A stretch of 64,000 nucleotides of DNA. Origin: Sphaerosporella brunnea (Eukaryota > Ascomycota > Pezizomycetes > Pezizales > Pyronemataceae). Shown here piece after piece: positions 11,847-22,215 of this stretch. The position numbers and the translations under genes are program-made. The notes under the pieces were generated by a model, which saw only the letters and a list, made by a program, of their open reading frames with translations, searched no databases and was not told the origin of the DNA. The stretch's first letter is position 1; each line of letters opens with the position of its first letter. Location of the stretch: assembly GCA_008704415.1 (NCBI GenBank), contig VXIS01000098.1, positions 62,001 through 126,000 of the forward strand, read 5' to 3'.

Positions 11847-11992
11847 CCACACCTCGAGGGTTTCTCTCGGTTGCTTTGTCCGCGCGGCGGCAGCTGCTTG
11901 CGGCGGAAGAGGTTCAAGTAGGATTAGGCCGGCGTGCGTGTGCTGATCGTCCGCAACCAACCAACGCAAGCGCACTCCACACCGCTCCGCTC

Positions 11993-12026
11993 TCAACTCA
12001 ACTCAACTCAACTCAACTCAACTCAA
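11993..12026. repeat. (TCAAC)n microsatellite
   Basis: Nearly seven perfect copies of the 5-mer TCAAC, 150 bp after the CTGT array in the same divergent promoter. Confidence 0.95.
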
Positions 12027-12316
12027 TTCCGCGTCACGGGGGCGCTCCGCACTTGCCCGTCGCGTCCTAGCCGTGGCCTCGCGGTGGGGCTGAAACCGGC
12101 TATGCCGCTTCGAGCCGCCAGCGACTCGCATCGGGGCAGCGTGGCTGGTAGGGATGCAGAATACGCAGCGTGCAGCGGGTGTCCTGCAGCCCAGTCGCTC
12201 CTGTTTGGCTGCAATAGCCTCACGTCGCACCAGCACAAGGGGGCAGCAATCGCAAGGAGTGCACAGCGAGGAAGGCGAGGAAAGCCCAGAGGGCATAGGG
12301 GGCGTGCATTGCCAAT

Positions 12317-12324
12317 TATAAAAG
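12317..12324 (+). promoter_or_regulatory. TATA-like box of the CFEM gene
   Basis: TATAAAAG is preceded by CCAAT (12312-12316) and lies about 180 bp upstream of the CFEM start codon. A pyrimidine-rich segment follows at 12350-12440, as expected of a fungal core promoter and leader. Inferred from sequence only. Confidence 0.5.
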
Positions 12325-12502
12325 AACGCCCACAGCTCCGCGTGTTTCCTTTCCTTTCCTCCTTCGCCCCCTCCCAACCAAAACTCCCACTCTCGTTGAT
12401 ACCCCCCCCCATTTACGCCCTTCTAATAACGTCGTTTTAATATCTACCACACTTCAATACTACTACCACCACCACCACCCACCACACACCACACACGCCA
12501 AA

Positions 12503-13130
12503 ATGAAGTACTCCGTCGCCATCCTCTTCGCCGCTGCTGCCGCCCTCGTCAACGCCCAGTTTGATGGTCTCCCCACTTGCGCTGTAAATCTCCAATTTAA
12601 GCTTTCGACGGATTGCAACTAACATCACGTTTCTGCCCAGCAAACCTGCGCCATGTCCGGCATGAACGCGAACAGCTCCGGCTGCAAAACCGGCGACATC
12701 AAGTGCATCTGCAGCGACAAAAACTTCATGGAGACCATCAACTCGTGCATCCAGACCGTCTGTAGCAAGGCCGACCAGGAGAGTATGTTTCCCTCAACCC
12801 TCAACCCCCCCCCCCCCTTTCCTGCCCAGCAACAACCCACTAACAAAACAAAAAACAGAGACCATCACCTTCGCCGAGGCGCTCTGCAAGAAAGCCGGCG
12901 CTGAGATCCCCTCCTCCGTCATCTCTTCCCTGACCGCGCACGAGACCGCCCCCGCCTCCGCCTCCGCCTCCGGCTCCGGCCACCACGCGAGTGCCACTGC
13001 AACCTCCACTGGCGGGGCTTCCGCGACCGCCTCCAAGCCCCCGACCGCCAGCAGCACCTCTGGTGCCGCCGGCAAGGTTGTTCCCGGCCTTGGCCTTGGT
13101 GCTGCTGCCGCTGCGCTGTTCCTTTTGTAA
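12503..13130 (+). CDS. CFEM-domain, probably GPI-anchored, cell-surface protein
   Basis: Three exons (12503-12583, 12641-12782, 12859-13130) encode 164 residues. Residues 1-18 (MKYSVAILFAAAAALVNA) form a signal peptide. Residues 22-90 carry eight cysteines in CFEM spacing: LPTC, QTC, SGC, IKCIC, NSC, TVC and ALC. A Ser/Thr/Ala-rich stalk follows, and a hydrophobic end (VVPGLGLGAAAAALFLL) after SGAAGK fits a GPI-anchor signal. CFEM proteins are fungal extracellular or wall-anchored proteins, some of which bind haem or act at host surfaces; the haem-coordinating Asp position is plausible (TGDIKC) but not proven. Both introns are needed to keep the cysteine pattern. The C run in intron 2 could vary without affecting the product. 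Confidence 0.92.
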
Positions 13131-14639
13131 AGCTGGTGCTATTTGTAAAAGCCCTCCCTCCTTTGGCCATAAAGTGGCGGTTTGGTTTTGGCAAGGGAGA
13201 GATGAAATGGCTCAACATACTTAATACCTGGAGGCGGCTGAAAGTGCTTTTTTTGTTTTTTTGTTGGAAAGGTGGCGCCCTGTATTTAGATTTTACTTGT
13301 ACTGCGGCTGGAATACAAACAAAACATTTGGGCTCTTGATTTCTTTTCTTTTCTTTCTTTCCGTGCTTGTGCTCGTGCTCGCGGCCGTTCGTATCCCCTG
13401 GCCACCTAATTTTAAAAAAGGACCACGGTATCCGTAAGCACAGCCGAGCACAGTAGATGGTAATCTCCACATCGACATCCCTTGAACTCAGATCCTGGCC
13501 AGCTGAAGCAACAAGCTTTTTAGCTTCACGCAGCCCCCTGTACATGCCTGACTACCTTTCGTTGCTACTCTACTCTATACATGTGTATTGATTGCCACTG
13601 CCACTGCCCCCAAAATTACATACCGAGTATTTCCATTTTTTTATTTTCGTGGCTGGGGGGGGGGGCAGCTCAGGAGGCAGAAGCAAAAAAAGAAAAAAAG
13701 CTGCACCCCCTCCCGCAAACGGAGAGTACGTACTAACCCTGAGTAGGCGTGTCCAATTCAATTCTGTGTGCGATGCGGTGCAGGGACAGGAGTACTCTAC
13801 ATAATAATGAAAAAAAAAAAAAAAAAAAAACTGCATCTACATAGCTGCGCACAGCAGAGGAGAGAGGGTAGTCATGTGAGAACTACTAGTTGCATAAGCA
13901 CAATCTCATCCCAAGAGGATCCGCTCCCCTTGCCAGAAAGCAAGCAACCCGGTCGGCGATAGGGAGGGAAGTCGGTCACGACTGACCAACGTGACGGACC
14001 GCGCCGTGGCAGGGGGACTGCATGGTGAGAGCGAACACGGAAGCATGTTCTCCCCAGCTCCCCATTGGCAATGATTACAGACCATGAAGTTGGAAAAACG
14101 CCCAGATGAAAACCCCCCGCCCCCAGCAAACAAGAACTAGTGGAGTTGGACCCTGAGGCTCCCGGAAAAATTACCGAGCGACAGTTGCACGGTCGGTGAT
14201 GCGACGATTGATGTGAATAAAGCGCAGTTGGTCAAGGCACTGGAATCGACTCGGGGTGGAAGAGCTGAAAGGTGACTCGCCGGGCGGTAGGATTTGGTTT
14301 GTACGAATGGGATGTCGCATTTCCCGTCCTTCAAGTTACTTTGTCCTCCCATGACCGTCGCGACCGGTTGCGACAGGTCGCGTTCCGTCACAGACCGTCA
14401 TTCGACTTCCCCAGTTGGGCGATCTAGAAGCAAGGATTGAAAACGCAATGAAAACTCAAAAGGCCAGGCGTAGGTATTCAGGATCCGGTTATCAGTATGG
14501 TAGACATTTTTTTCATTGGTAGCATATCATCTGTCAGAAGTCTAACCATCCATCTCATCGTAGTTATCAAGCGCAGACCAGCTCCATCTGACCTCACTGT
14601 AGATCGTCCGCTTCTCTTCCGATGGCGCGAAGTAGGCTT
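13131..14639. other. Intergenic region between convergent genes, nothing recognised
   Basis: This is the shared 3' flank of the CFEM gene (+) and the proteasome gene (-). It holds an A run at 13810-13830, a G run near 13657 and several overlapping frames of 60-90 codons on both strands with no coherent protein. I see no RNA gene. Confidence 0.6.
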
Positions 14640-15513
14640 CTAATCTTGTCTCCCTGCTGGTTGTTAGCCACTCCCATCCCCTACCCCCGCGACGACCCAG
14701 AGAAACATACCCTTCAACAACCTCTTGATGACCTTGTCCTTAGTGATGATATACACGTGAGCGCCCCAACCGCTAAGCGCATCGCGATCAACCGAATTCA
14801 GCAGCGCCTGGGAGCAAGTCTCAAACAGGTCTTCAGGCTCAAGATCCGGCTCCCACAAGCTCTCGCAGGTACCAAATAGCTGGTCGCTAGCAGTACCGGA
14901 GACGATAAAGTCCTTCGCGAAGTCGATACAGCCGATGGAATCGAAGCCGCAGATGAAGGGCTTTCCGGTGCGCTGGTTGATTCCCGCAATCACCGGTGAC
15001 ACAAAGTACGGTCCGAAACGACGCTCGTATAGAGAACTCGACACTAGGTTCGCCATCGTTTCCGGCTCAATCGCTCGCTCTTCGCGGAGACGATACATGT
15101 TGACTTTGTAGCGGAAGAGCTCAGCCCTGCGCGGTGGATGCTGGTGTTAGTGGTGGGCTGGTGGGCTGGTGGGGTAGTGGGGTCGCGCGAGGGAGAGGGG
15201 CGGGGATTACATCGTGGTCACGTCCGTCGCCAGTCCTGTCAGGCCGAGGTATGCATCACCGTAGGTGAAGATCTTAGGGAAGTTGTTGGAAACGGTGAGG
15301 GCCTGCATTCCGAGGCGCAGGTCACAACCGATAGCGACGCAGTCCTTACCAACCCTATTCCCTATCAGCTCTTGAATCTCCAGATATCATCTCTGTCAGG
15401 CAGTGCGAGACGTACATAGCTACGACGGCACCGCCGTTTATACTAAAAGGGTTGGACTACGATGGTGTGTTAGCTGACGTTGACGAGAGGTGCCGTCGGC
15501 GGGTGTGTACCAT
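14640..15513 (-). CDS. PUP3: 20S proteasome subunit beta type-3
   Basis: Five exons, high to low: 15513-15511, 15456-15416, 15354-15211, 15126-14711, 14653-14640. They encode 205 residues, the usual beta-3 length. The protein reads MSNPFSINGGAVVAMVGKDC, then IGCDLRLGMQALTVSNNFPK, MYRLREERAIEPETMA and GFDSIGCIDFAKDFIVSGTA, matching Pup3/PSMB3 throughout. Beta-3 is a non-catalytic subunit of the inner ring; as expected there is no processed prosegment ending in a catalytic Thr1. The first coding exon is only the ATG, directly followed by GTACAC. The last exon has a CAGCAG acceptor, so the tail may be KGRQD or KAGRQD; the former fits the family length. Confidence 0.95.
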
Positions 15514-16137
15514 TTGTGGAGACGGGTATTGAGGTGGTTTCGAGGACGATGGAGCTTATACGGGTATCTGGGAGGTGTTTGGGGACCGGACTCGCTGCGC
15601 AGAAGATGGAAATGATGGTGGGGTGCGCTGGATTGGTGATGGCTGTTGAAGGTGAGCTTGGAGGTGAGGTGTTGGAGATAACTGGTGCCAAGCGTATTAT
15701 CAAATGAGCCGCAACACCACCGCGAATGAGCACGCGCTCCGTGAAGCAGGGAGCAAAATTTTTAAAACCAACTCCGTTCATACGACACCCGGTCTATTGG
15801 AACTGGATATCCCTCTGCTCCTAAATCCAAGCCAAAAACAGGTCAAATTAGTTGAGAGCTTCGTAGGTCAGAGTGCGTCACAATGAAGCACTGAGTTTAT
15901 GATTTACACATCTACTTGCTGACAAACCCTTCGAGCTTCACAAACAGTTCCAAAGACTGGATTCGACCAGTGCATAGAGAGCGTAAACGAATTCCATCCA
16001 AGATTGTCGGTGTCGATATCAAAATTAACCTGATACATGATCACTGAGGAATTATCAGGCCCATGGCCATGGCTGGTTGACCAAGAACTGCAGACTCGAT
16101 CGCCTCGGTATGACACGAAACGGCCGTTTCAACCAAC

Positions 16138-16267
16138 TACCGCATAAACTCACAAGCAAGAGACTGGGCTACGTCACTGGCTAAGTCACTGCGCCATGTG
16201 GCAAAGTCACTAAGCCTACATGGCGCAGTGACTTAGCCCAGTCTCTTGCTTGCGAGTTTATGCGGTA
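16138..16267. mobile_element. MITE 2, long near-perfect inverted repeat with AAGTCACT modules
   Basis: The left arm (from TACCGCATAAACTC) and right arm (ending GAGTTTATGCGGTA) match over about 50 bp with one mismatch. The exception is a 12-bp tandem duplication (CGTCACTGGCTA-type) inside the left arm. Both ends finish in TA, consistent with a TA target duplication of Tc1/mariner-type elements. Four AAGTCACT-like units are present, one in inverse orientation. It has no coding capacity. The near identity of the arms suggests recent insertion or gene conversion between the arms. Confidence 0.85.
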
Positions 16268-16287
16268 CTGACCTCGCGAGGTCAGTA
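16266..16287. repeat. Perfect 22-bp palindrome
   Basis: TACTGACCTCG followed by its exact reverse complement, touching the right end of MITE 2. A related GGTACTGAGGCGCGAGG lies 17 bp further on, and GGTACTAAGGC forms the end of MITE 3. It may be the relic of another element end, or a cruciform or protein-binding site. Confidence 0.8.
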
Positions 16288-17247
16288 TCCAACTTTTTTT
16301 TTTTCGGTACTGAGGCGCGAGGCTACACCATTCCCCCGCCGCATCAATCTGGACCTGGGTTTGAGGGTGCAATATTTTTTGAATGGCTGCTGCTATCACC
16401 GATAATGTTTGTTTTTACCGCCAGTGGCATGCGCATCACTACGTAGACATGACATACAGACAACTACGCGTCTAGTAGTTTTCGTTATTCGGTATCGGGG
16501 GTCGGACACTGAATACTGAGCATACTGACATCGGTACGACCCACATCCGGCCAAATTTTCCATTTCTGACAAAGGCGGAAAGCCTCATCAAAGCATTCCG
16601 CCCCATCCCTTCACTCGTCAAAAGATTTCAGTCTTACTTAGAGTTTGGAGACCAGCCAAAAAGTGAGGTCAGAAGGCTGAAAAACAGAGACTTTGGGTGA
16701 AAGCAACCGATGTGTGGCGACACCCTCTGGATTTGTATGAGGGGCCAGCAAAATTAGCCAATTCCTCAGGCGACGATGACGGTTGGCCCAAACGACCTGC
16801 TCGACCTGAGTTTTCTCGCATCACACGCACCGCTTCGCGGAGGAATAACACATCACGGTAAACACCCCCACGAAATCAGATAGTCTATTGCTCCTTATTG
16901 CCGCCCCCGCAGAAAAAGGTCACAGACCTGGTATTGAAATGAAATGGTAAAAAGAAATTCCCCACATTCCGCATCCTCCATACATTGAAAAGAGAAAGAA
17001 AGATACCGGGACAAATGAAAGCACAAACACCCATCCATTCACTCGAACCCAAGCTGGACCAAAAGGAAAAAATAGTGAATTCACAGAGAACAGAACAAAT
17101 GCCGGTAGTAGTAGTTGCCCCAATTTTACCCAAACATGCAAATGAAGCCCGTTTAACGAAGAGAAAATGAGGGTAGAAGCCCGAATTATTCGGACTGACG
17201 TCACATTGTAAATCATCACACATCGTCGTTCAAATCAGTCGTTCAAA

Positions 17248-20200
17248 TCACGTCGACTCAGCAACCGAGATTGTCGCAAGTTTCTGTAACGCAGTGACGA
17301 CACCTGATCCTAGTTAGCATTGTCGTCCGATCAAAATGAAGGAAGGGCTCACCGGCAACACCAGTGGTCGTCGCGTTTGCTGAAGTATGTCCGTGTCCGA
17401 CACGAGCTGTCGTAACATTGGGAATACGTTCTTCATCCGCAAACTTCTGGGCCCATTCGAACACTTCCTCATCGTCCCTGCCATTTCCGGCAACCATTAC
17501 GAAGTCAACCTGCCAGTTTCTGGCCTTTGTGTGCTCGATGACTTTGCGGCATGCATTGACCTTATTCCATTTCTTGGATTCGACCAGCACGCCGCCGCCG
17601 GTAATGGGGATGGCATGAATGTCGAAGTTCTCGCAAGCGTCGTTTACGTGGTTACAACAATCCCCGGCCTGCCGAGAAGCAGCAGTTGGGTCCTCGGCTT
17701 TCTCAAGATGCCAAATGTAGGAGCAGGTACGCTCTTCTAACCAGGTTCCTGGGGTACGCTCAACGAAGTAATCCAAAATCTCTTTCACACTGCTCTTCCA
17801 TGGGAGGTCTTCGTCGCCAAGACGGGTCCATTCGGGACTGCCGAAAGGACGCATGAAGCAGCCGCCTTCGGCAAATAATCCAACACCCGGGACGCGGAGG
17901 AAAATCTGCTCCAGATTGTGCGGAGGCCGAGAGCTCATGATGTAGACCACATTGGTAGGATCCTCGAGTAGATCGTTAATCGTGTCTAGGATTCGCTGCG
18001 GGCTGGTGACAACAGTACCAGAACCCCACGAAACAAGCGTGCCCTCGTATTGCAAGAAAAATACTCTCTTGTGTGAGTTTTGATATTTCTCAGCCAGTAC
18101 TTTGGCCGAGAGTCTGGGAATCTGGGCGCTTCCTCGACGTTGCTGCTCCTCCCAAGCACCTTTCAGCCTTTTCAGGAACTCATAGAACCAGTGTGCAGCC
18201 GTGTGGCCTATCACAGCCGCATGAAGTTTCTCCCACCGCTGCTTCTTTTCTTCCTCAGACATGGTGAGGGCCTGTAAAAGAGCAACCGCACACATGCTGT
18301 GATCCCAGGGGTTGACGGAAATCTCAGCGCCGCCAAATAAGGAAGCACTTCCAGTAAACTCGCTCAGGATAAGCGGGGCGTAGTTCTTATCCTGGAGGTA
18401 AACAAACTCGTGGCTGGTCAAGTTCATTCCATCTCGCAGACTTGTAACAACCAAAGCATCTGCGATCTGAAGGAGCGCGATGTACTGATGATAAGTGATA
18501 TCCTGGTGAAGATAGACAACAGGTTGGTAGTCGAGAGTCGAGAACGAGCAGTTGATGCGGGTGACTATGTCCGAGACTGTAGACTGTGACTCCACGATCG
18601 ATGACGTCGTCAAGGCAACTTGGATAAGGACAACCTGGAAAGTTAGCTGGCATTTTTTGCTCGCGAGTGAGATTGCTCCATACCTTGCCAATATACTCCG
18701 GGTTCTTTTTGAGAAACAGCTCAAAGGCGAGCAGCTTCTGCTTAACACCACGAACACCGTCCAACTACTTATGTTAGATTACGTGCATAATTGAAAGACG
18801 GAAATAACAGTACCTTATCCCGTGCGACGAACAGCTTTTTGCCGGCATATCTCTGCTTCAATTGCTCAGTCCATGTAGCCACCTCAGGCTCCTTCCTTTT
18901 CTCGTCCAGTTGCGCAGGGTCAATCCCAATCGGCAGACTAATAACATTAACGAATCGGGTATCCAGAAGGACGCCATCATTCTTGACCTCTACGTTGAGG
19001 AGACGGCTGCAAGTCTGCAAGAAATGCCGAGCATACTCTTCATTTTGAAAACCAACCATTGTAGCGCCCAGGATACCCTCGAGGAGCTTTTCGCGGTGCG
19101 CCAGGCAGCGGAAAATCTCGGACGAGGGGAAACCAACGTGCAAAAAGAACCCGATCTTAGCATCCGGTCCTAGGGCGTCGCGAACCATTTTGGGGATTAG
19201 GAGAAGATGATAGTCGTTGACCCATACTGTATCTCCCTTTTTATAATCCTTAATTATAACGTCCGCAACAGAACGGTTCAAAGACTCGAAGTATTTCCAG
19301 GAGTGGTCCAGGAATGCCCTACAACCTACCGTTAGAAAACATCGGTAATATATATATATATGTATTCTAGAATACTTACTTGCTCTTGGGATGGTCGGGG
19401 ATTAGATAGTGAAAAACGGGCCATAACACCTGATAGAAGTATTAGCAACTGCGGCACAGTTTACGGTAAATATGCAACACACCTCCTTGCAATAGTGGTT
19501 ATAATGACCATCGAAATCGGCATCGCTTGTGAAGGCCACCAAACAATGGTAATCCTCACGCAAGCGTCCCTCAATAGCAACCTTCTTGCTCTCATCGAGA
19601 CCATCAGTACCGTATCCCAAGGTACCAACGTAAACCTTCTCCGAAATGTCGGTTGCAGCCTCGACCGCATTCTTAAGTCCACCGTTACCAAAATCCGTCT
19701 TCTCTATCGTCCAATTTTCCTCCTCATAGTCCGACGAATATCCGGAGCTGGCCGAAGTAGACGACCTCCGGCGGCCGGGCCGTTCTGATGTCATCGTTCC
19801 GGTTGGTATGGCGAAGTACCCATCCCCGCTCGTTTCACTTCCAGCACTCTCTATGCCAGATGGAGGGATGAAAGGTGTAGCCTTGGGCCGAGCGAGCTTC
19901 TGGGCCAGCGTCTTACGCGGGATGAAGGATGGATCGCTGGGAGACCCCAGAGCCATGCCTTCCGCGCCATGAACTCTGAAGAAAAGTTCTTCTGCCCGGG
20001 GTGAAGTCGGCGTCAGAGGCGGTGTGGGACTGGTAGCGGACAGGGATGTGTGTCCGAGACTCTGGAGTAGATTTGGCACCGGGGTCGTCGCATCGTAGGA
20101 AGTGGCCTTGGGTATCTCTATTTTCGATGGGGGTAGCTGGACGGCTGCATGGTCTTCGGCGATTGGTGGGAATTGAGATTGCTTGAGATAGCTCTTGGGC

Positions 20201-20341
20201 GAGCTAGAGAGACCACCTTTTTCGCGGAAGTGCACCGTATATGGCAGATGCCTGCAAGATCATATCAGTCAATTTTATGCAAATTAGCGGGTCCGTTGAA
20301 GCCCACAAGGTCGCAACGAAAGTCGTAGAAGTCGAAGTCAT
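17248..20341 (-). CDS. Trehalose synthase complex regulatory subunit (Tsl1/Tps3-like)
   Basis: Seven exons, high to low: 20341-20307, 20251-19483, 19429-19380, 19318-18814, 18764-18684, 18634-17353, 17309-17248. They give 927 residues. Residues 1-250 are Ser/Pro-rich and probably disordered, with basic phosphosites such as RRRSSTSASS. A glycosyltransferase-20 domain follows (LWPVFHYLIPDH, NDYHLLLIPKMVRD, GFFLHVGFPSSEIF, SLRDGMNLTSHEFV). After residue 660 comes a trehalose-phosphatase-like domain. Its first motif reads FFLQYEGTLV (residues 672-681) where active phosphatases have DxDGT, so both acidic catalytic residues are missing. This marks the regulatory subunits Tsl1/Tps3 rather than Tps2. 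The protein should scaffold the cytosolic Tps1-Tps2 complex. The start was chosen by splicing FVATL to HLPYTVHF, a conserved N-terminal motif. Confidence 0.9.
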
Positions 20342-22215
20342 GTCTCGAAGCGAGTGGCTTGCGTGGTGGGGCAAGACTCGTACGGGGGGCCTTAGGTATA
20401 GATTGAGATGGGGAGAAGTGTAGCGTCCGGGGACAAAGGACAAACGGCTGGCTGGTTGGCTGTGCTAGTGAGAGCTGCGCCCGGAATGGACTGAAATAAT
20501 TGAGTGGGAAAGGGCTTCTTTAAGCAACGAGCCTAAGAGTCAAAATTGAAAGAGGGCGTCGGATGCAGAGTAGCCTGAAGGGGACGTTATTGATCTATTG
20601 CACTTTTTTTGAGGTGACCGGCGGCGGCGGGCGGCGGCAGCAAGTACGTACGCAGTGGCAGCGGCAGCAGCAGTAGCTCGGACCGGGCCCGGGCTCTGAA
20701 GATCATTTGTACTCGAACTGCTGCTGCGTCTCTCTCCACGAGGCCGTATCAGGCTCTTGAAATTCAACGGGATGTCTTGGATGTGGGCAAGCAAGCAACC
20801 ACGGAGAACGAAGCTACTCCAAGTATGACGTACTAGCGCAGTTAGAGAGCTGTCAATATCAAACCTTTTTTCTCCCTGCCCCGACAGCCGCAAACGCCAA
20901 TTATAACAGCCCAAACATCCTTCGCAGACACGATGGGCCCGCCGGGATATCGAAAGCCATGTTCCTGGCAGACGTCCTGGGCAGGCGTCCTGCGAGGCGA
21001 GACAACAAGCGAATGGGATGGTGTCAATAGATGGACGCAGAGGACACACACGGACATGTGTTCCGCTATCAGTGCAATCGCGAGCAAATTCCTGGGCGCC
21101 ATCAGATGGAGAATCGAGTACCTATACATATGGCTGGGAAAAATTTAGATGCAGCCCACCCGCCTGCATGCCCATCTGATTGGCGCAACGAGCGTTTTGC
21201 TTGGGTGATTTGCGATCGGCAGATTGACGCGATAGGGTAACTACATAAGTAGTGAGCTACATGACTGCATCATCTCAGCTCCTCAGCGGTACCCCTGCTG
21301 CGCGGTGTTGGCGCTGGAACCATCGAGAACAGTGTGCCGATTTTGCGCATAGCCGTCCGAAAGTTCCAGCAACTGCGATGACCCTCTCTTCGTGGACGGG
21401 AAGAACGGACTTCAGATGTGCCGCCTGAACCCACGTTTCCTCGTCAGTCGAGCCCTGTGCTACATACAGCACACGCGAGTTGTAGAGCTAGCTACTCGAG
21501 TAGATATGAATGAGAGAATGAGACCTCTCAGAGAGCCAACTTGAGGACTCGACGACTGAGGGCCAATTGCAACAGACGAAAAAGCACTAGGCAGGTTACC
21601 ATAAATCTACGTGCTATACATGCATCGGGCCGAGATGAGAGAATATCTGCCTATTTGTGGGGATATCGATATCATTTTCCGAAAGCGGTACGAGCAATCG
21701 CAGGGCACAGTTCAGCTTCCCATTGCAGCCGCTATCGATCGGTCTGCGGTAATTATTCTGTCCCGTGCCGGTGGAGAGCACTCTGTGAGCTCGGCCAGGG
21801 TAGTTCTTTTGCTCACAACTCTATTCCCACTGCACCTCACGATAGAAGATCTTCTCCGCCATATGGACCGCCAGCGCAAAACACCCGGCGGACATCAAAA
21901 TAAAAGTCTGAAGGGCACGCACGTGAACTTTGTGTATCCAAGTACTGCCAGGTGGCTGTTATACTTCTCGCTTGACCGCCTAGACGAACCGTCGACGTCA
22001 TCCCGAGTTGGCCATGGTGACATCACGAACGGTCCGCGGGTGAACAGAAGCCAGAGCCCATGATTGGACAGCCACCGGTCTTTGTCGTCAATGGTTGCCC
22101 TGCGTTGCACCTCCAAGACACTGGGTCTCGTCATCGTATTCGCCTCTTTGCAATCTCGCCGGCTGGCCATGTTTTTCCTGTAAACGTACATTTTGAGGTC
22201 GAAAAGCGCAGCATT
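20342..22215. promoter_or_regulatory. Divergent promoter region of the Tsl1-like and Eis1-like genes
   Basis: 1.87 kb between two genes transcribed away from each other. It includes GC-rich CGG-type repeats near 20620-20680 and GATATCGATATC at 21661-21672. Frames of 60-170 codons on both strands overlap each other and show no domain. I see no gene here. Confidence 0.55.

Larger units (their letters stand above)
11327..12502. promoter_or_regulatory. Divergent promoter region shared by the MFS and CFEM genes
   Basis: The MFS gene reads left from 11326 and the CFEM gene reads right from 12503, so these 1.18 kb hold both promoters. The region contains TGG-rich DNA at 11417-11440, a CTGT array, a TCAAC array and a TATA-like box close to the CFEM gene. 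Frames seen here (for example 11934-12440) derive from the simple repeats and have no family match that I can see. Confidence 0.6.
15514..17247. other. Intergenic region carrying a MITE and a palindrome
   Basis: It lies between the proteasome gene start and the end of the Tsl1-like gene, both on the minus strand. The only structures I can support are the inverted-repeat element at 16138-16267 and the adjoining perfect palindrome. Remaining frames, including a minus-strand frame at 16885-17223, are short and without family character. Confidence 0.6.

Noticed and set aside
20540..21049. Minus-strand frame of 169 codons upstream of the Tsl1-like gene
   Set aside because: Low-complexity (Ala/Arg/Ser), no conserved motif and no splice connection to the Tsl1-like start.
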